Assembly (NCBI GenBank): GCA_021808985.1
Contig: JAKBAQ010000137.1
Location: forward strand, 1-7,635
Source of the DNA: Pseudomonadota bacterium
GTDB taxonomy: Bacteria; Pseudomonadota; Alphaproteobacteria; Acetobacterales; Acetobacteraceae
Length of the DNA stretch: 7,635 bases
Reading direction: 5' to 3'
Positions 5,167 through 7,635 of this stretch are shown here, piece after piece (position 1 is the first letter of the stretch; each line of letters opens with the position of its first letter). Under the pieces are notes generated by a model. It did not search any database. It saw nothing but the letters and a program-made list of their open reading frames with translations, and was not told where the DNA came from. The position numbers and the translations under genes are program-made.

Positions 5167-6585
5167 ATGAGCGCACCAGCACGGGACGGGCATCGTCTCG
5201 CCAAGGATAGTCTGGGACTGTCCCAGATCATCGCCTCCACATTGGCGAACATCGCCCCGGCCATGAGCTTCTTTTTCGGCTTTGGCGTCATTGTCTCCGG
5301 CGCCGGCGTCGGCGCCCCGCTCACCATCCTCACCGCCATGGTGGTCATTCTCTTCCTCACCAACACGCTGGCGGAATTCTCCAAATACCGCCCCAGCACC
5401 GGCTCCTTCGTCACCTTCATCGGCATGTCCTTCGGCCCCTTCGCCGGCGCCGCCGCCTCCATTTTCGTGGTGGTCGGCTACTGCATCGCGGCGTCCTCGG
5501 TCGTCGTCATCGCTGGCGGCTGGGCTTCCAGCACGCTGCAGCTCTTCCTGGGCGTCAACATCCCCTGGCAGGTGCTCAGCATCATCGTCACCGGCATTGT
5601 CGGCCTGCTCGTCTCGCGCGGCATCAGCCTGTCCACCACCTGGGCGGCGATCTTCTTCTATTTTGAGCTGATCCTGCTGCTCATCGGCGCGGTCATCATG
5701 CTCTGGGTCAACCGCGCCACCCTGTCCTGGCAGCCTCTGATGTTCTCCAGCATCACCGGCGGCTGGAAAGGCATCGGCCTCGGCTTCCCGCTGGCCATCT
5801 ACCTCTTCATCGGCTGGGAAAACTCCGCCATGCTGGCTGAGGAGACCACCAACCCCCGCCGCAACGTGCCGCGCGCGCTCATCACCGGCACGCTGGCCAT
5901 CGGCGTTCTGTACATGTTCCTCGCCTTCGCGACCGAGAACGCCTTCAAGAACAACGCCACCGCGATCGGCGCCTCCACCATCCCCTTCGTCGATGCCTTC
6001 AAGGCTTCCGCCGCCGGGCTGCTCATCGTCGCCTACATCGCCGGCGTGACCAGTATCTTCTCCTCGCTCATCGGTCTGACCAATGCGCAGGCGCGCATCC
6101 TGTTCAACTCCTCGCGTGAGGGGCTGCTGCCCACCTTCTTCGGCAAAATCCACCCGCAGCACAAAACCCCGCACACGGCGATGTGGACCTACATCATCGT
6201 CGCCCTGCTGATCGTGCTGATCTTCGGCTATGCCTACAAGATCGACCCTGTCACCCTCTTCGGCGACACTGGCACCCTCGGCACCATCCCGGTGATCGTG
6301 ACGTACCTGCTCACCAACCTCGCCCTCCCGGTTTACATGCTGCGTTACCACCGCGAGGATTTCTCGGCCGTCAAGCACCTCATCCTCCCCTTGCTGGGCA
6401 CGGGCGCCATGCTCTTCCCGCTCTGGGGCCTGGTGCAGCCCGGCCAGCCCTATCCGTTCAACCTCTATCCCGCGCTGTCCCTGGCCCTGCTGGTCTTCTC
6501 GGTCATCTACGGCGCCATCCTGGCCAAGCGGAACCCGGATCTGGTGCAGCGCATCGGCTCCTACGTGGCGGACGAGGAATACTGA
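5167..6585 (+). CDS. APC-superfamily amino acid/amine permease, 12 TM
   Basis: This is an inner-membrane secondary transporter of the amino acid-polyamine-organocation superfamily, probably importing an amino acid or amine by cation symport or exchange. From ATG 5167 it has 472 residues, normal for the family. I count twelve hydrophobic segments, near 24-44, 48-70, 92-118, 132-150, 160-181, 203-221, 237-255, 283-305, 338-355, 371-392, 403-421 and 433-453. Family marks are the APAMSFFFGFG region of TM1 (30-40), the TM2-TM3 loop YRPSTGSFVTFIG (74-86), the TM6-loop signature GWENSAMLAEETTNPRRNVPRA (216-237, split here by Glu218 and Glu225-226), and NAQARILFNSSREGLLP (306-322) after TM8. The substrate cannot be read from the sequence. 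It has its own ribosome site and a terminator just after it, so it is probably a single-gene unit unrelated to the flagellar genes. Confidence 0.88.
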   Translation: MSAPARDGHRLAKDSLGLSQIIASTLANIAPAMSFFFGFGVIVSGAGVGAPLTILTAMVVILFLTNTLAEFSKYRPSTGSFVTFIGMSFGPFAGAAASIFVVVGYCIAASSVVVIAGGWASSTLQLFLGVNIPWQVLSIIVTGIVGLLVSRGISLSTTWAAIFFYFELILLLIGAVIMLWVNRATLSWQPLMFSSITGGWKGIGLGFPLAIYLFIGWENSAMLAEETTNPRRNVPRALITGTLAIGVLYMFLAFATENAFKNNATAIGASTIPFVDAFKASAAGLLIVAYIAGVTSIFSSLIGLTNAQARILFNSSREGLLPTFFGKIHPQHKTPHTAMWTYIIVALLIVLIFGYAYKIDPVTLFGDTGTLGTIPVIVTYLLTNLALPVYMLRYHREDFSAVKHLILPLLGTGAMLFPLWGLVQPGQPYPFNLYPALSLALLVFSVIYGAILAKRNPDLVQRIGSYVADEEY

Positions 6586-6606
6586 TCCTCCAGGCCTGAA
6601 AACCAG

Positions 6607-6637
6607 GGGCGGCGCCGCGAGGTGCCGCCCTTTTTTT
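6607..6637 (+). terminator. Intrinsic (Rho-independent) terminator after the permease gene
   Basis: GGGCGGCGCC (6607-6616) pairs with GGTGCCGCCC (6621-6630), with one G-U pair, around a GCGA loop (6617-6620) of the stable GNRA type. Seven T residues follow at once (6631-6637). It begins 22 nt after the permease stop codon and separates that gene from telA. Confidence 0.92.
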
Positions 6638-6643
6638 GTGCGG

Positions 6644-6673
6644 TTGCCCAGCCCCGCCGCCTTAAGCTAGGCT
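6644..6673 (+). promoter_or_regulatory. Candidate housekeeping promoter for the TelA-family gene
   Basis: TTGCCC (6644-6649) and TAGGCT (6668-6673) are 18 nt apart, fitting a relaxed sigma-70-type promoter as in alphaproteobacteria. It lies just after the terminator and about 24 nt before ATG 6697, so the leader would be short. A promoter is expected here because the terminator isolates the downstream gene. Confidence 0.45.
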
Positions 6674-6696
6674 ACCGCCATCCGCCGGAGTTCCGC

Positions 6697-7635
6697 ATGT
6701 CTCAGACGATTTCCGCCGCCCCGCTCGACCTTTCCGTGTTTGATAATCTGGACCCGCCAGCCCCAACCCCCGCGCAGGCGCTCACACCCGCCGCCGCCAA
6801 CCCCGTCCTCGCGCCCGAACCCGCGCCCGAGCGGCTGGTGGAAGTCGCCAACCTTTCACCCGAAGACCTTGCCGCCGCCACCGCCTCGGCGGCGAAGATA
6901 GATTTTTCCCAAACCACCACCCTCCTCGCCCATGGCGAGGGCGTGCTGGCTGAAATCGCCGCCGCCTCCCGCCAGCTTCTCACCGGGGTGCGCCTGGGCG
7001 ATGCCGGCGAGGCCGGGCGCATCGCCGCCTCGGTGATCGAGGGCATCAAAATCCTGCGCATCCAGGATTTGCAGGCCGAATCCCAGGCCCAGTCCGGCGC
7101 GCGCAAGGGGCTGGTCGGCAAGCTGCTCGGCGCGCTCGCCGACGCCAACACCGCCTTCAAGGGCTTTGCCGAAAACCGCAAGAAATTCCTCACCCTGATG
7201 GACGACCAGCAGGCCAAGGCGCGCAAGACCAAGGCTGATCTTGCCGTCATCATCACCCTGCTGGACCAGCAGGCCCTGGCCATCCGCCAGTCTCTGCACG
7301 GGCTGAAGCTGGAAATCGCCGCCGGGCAGCTCGCGCTGGACCGCGCCCAGGCCGAGCTGGAAGCCAAGCGCCAGCACGCCGTGCAGACCAACGACCCCGC
7401 GGACGCCGCCGAGGTCCAGGCATTTCGCGGCGCCATCGCCAATTTTCGCGGCAAGGTGGCGGATATGCGCGAGGCCCTGGTCGGCTCGGCCATGCTCATC
7501 CCCATCATTGGCCAGAACCGCTCGGCGGCTGAAACCCGGATGATGAAAATCTCCAACGGCCTGCTGGTGGTCATCCCCCGGCTCATGGCCGTCGCCTCCC
7601 AGGCGGTGGTGCAGGTGGAGGTCCGCAACGCCGCC
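6697..7635 (+). CDS. telA: TelA/KlaA-family toxic anion resistance protein (partial, 3' end outside the window)
   Basis: Frame 1 is open from ATG 6697 to the window end (313 codons, no stop), with GGAG at 6687-6690, 6 nt upstream. After a Pro/Ala-rich, probably disordered N-terminus (about 1-48), the family core begins with KIDFSQTTTLLAHGEGVLAE (67-86), matching the TelA 'idf.d...i..fG...q..i'. It continues with GDAGEAGRIAASVIEGIKIL (101-120), KGLVGKLLGALADANTAFKG (137-156) and a long helical, coiled-coil-like region (about 160-262). AMLIPIIGQNRSAAETRMMK (265-284) and ISNGLLVVIPRL (285-296) fit the conserved 'iq.N......ki..s...tiP.w'. Members are usually about 380-400 residues, so roughly 70-90 are missing. 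It has no signal peptide or membrane helix. TelA was named for tellurite resistance on plasmids, but its biochemical role is unclear, and chromosomal copies are often placed in general stress or anion tolerance. Confidence 0.85.
   Translation, partial: MSQTISAAPLDLSVFDNLDPPAPTPAQALTPAAANPVLAPEPAPERLVEVANLSPEDLAAATASAAKIDFSQTTTLLAHGEGVLAEIAAASRQLLTGVRLGDAGEAGRIAASVIEGIKILRIQDLQAESQAQSGARKGLVGKLLGALADANTAFKGFAENRKKFLTLMDDQQAKARKTKADLAVIITLLDQQALAIRQSLHGLKLEIAAGQLALDRAQAELEAKRQHAVQTNDPADAAEVQAFRGAIANFRGKVADMREALVGSAMLIPIIGQNRSAAETRMMKISNGLLVVIPRLMAVASQAVVQVEVRNAA

Noticed and set aside
4973..5182. Minus-strand ORF of 69 codons in the permease upstream gap
   Set aside because: It overlaps the flgN end and the permease start and shows no motif or ribosome site.
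5149..6378. Minus-strand ORF of 409 codons opposite the permease
   Set aside because: It is a Gly/Asp/Glu-rich shadow of a 12-TM transporter frame, with no family resemblance.
6702..7628. Long minus-strand ORF of 308 codons
   Set aside because: It is the antisense shadow of the TelA-family gene, whose + frame is open to the window edge and matches a known family; the minus product is a Ser/Ala/Arg-rich stretch without motifs.

Overview
This GC-rich window is an accessory block of a flagellar gene cluster, followed by an amino-acid/amine permease gene and the start of a TelA-family gene. All supported genes are on the + strand. The high GC content and codon bias, the alpha-type flagellin core, and a flagellin and cap protein almost free of charged residues suggest an alphaproteobacterium. 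An acid-living member of the Acetobacteraceae (Acidocella/Acidiphilium-like) is my best guess. This is inference, not identification.

Layout. Positions 1-105 hold the last 34 codons of an unidentified gene. It is coupled by an ATGA overlap to flgA (102-776), the periplasmic chaperone for P-ring assembly. After a short gap with a candidate sigma-28-type promoter comes a flagellin gene (886-2370). A strong GC hairpin (2382-2410) separates it from a compact run: fliD, the filament cap (2451-3833); fliS, the flagellin export chaperone (3846-4226); flgM, the anti-sigma-28 factor (4223-4525); and a FlgN-like export chaperone (4525-4989). The last three junctions are a 12-nt gap, an ATGA overlap and a TAATG overlap, so these four genes are very probably one operon.

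The flagellar genes form a coherent late-assembly module. FliS guards unpolymerised flagellin, FliD caps the growing filament, FlgN would guard the hook-filament junction proteins, and FlgM would hold sigma-28 inactive until the hook is complete. The presence of FlgM and of a weak sigma-28-like promoter before the flagellin gene points to FliA-type control. Many alphaproteobacteria instead use FlaF/FlbT, and neither gene is seen here.

A 177-nt gap with a 10-bp palindrome and a short direct repeat precedes a 12-TM APC-superfamily permease (5167-6585). This gene ends in a textbook intrinsic terminator (6607-6637). A separate transcription unit then starts with a TelA/KlaA-type gene (6697 to beyond the window end).

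I found no mobile element, CRISPR array, tRNA, rRNA or clear new system. The most unusual feature is the flagellin, which has no arginine at all and only about 15 charged residues in 494.
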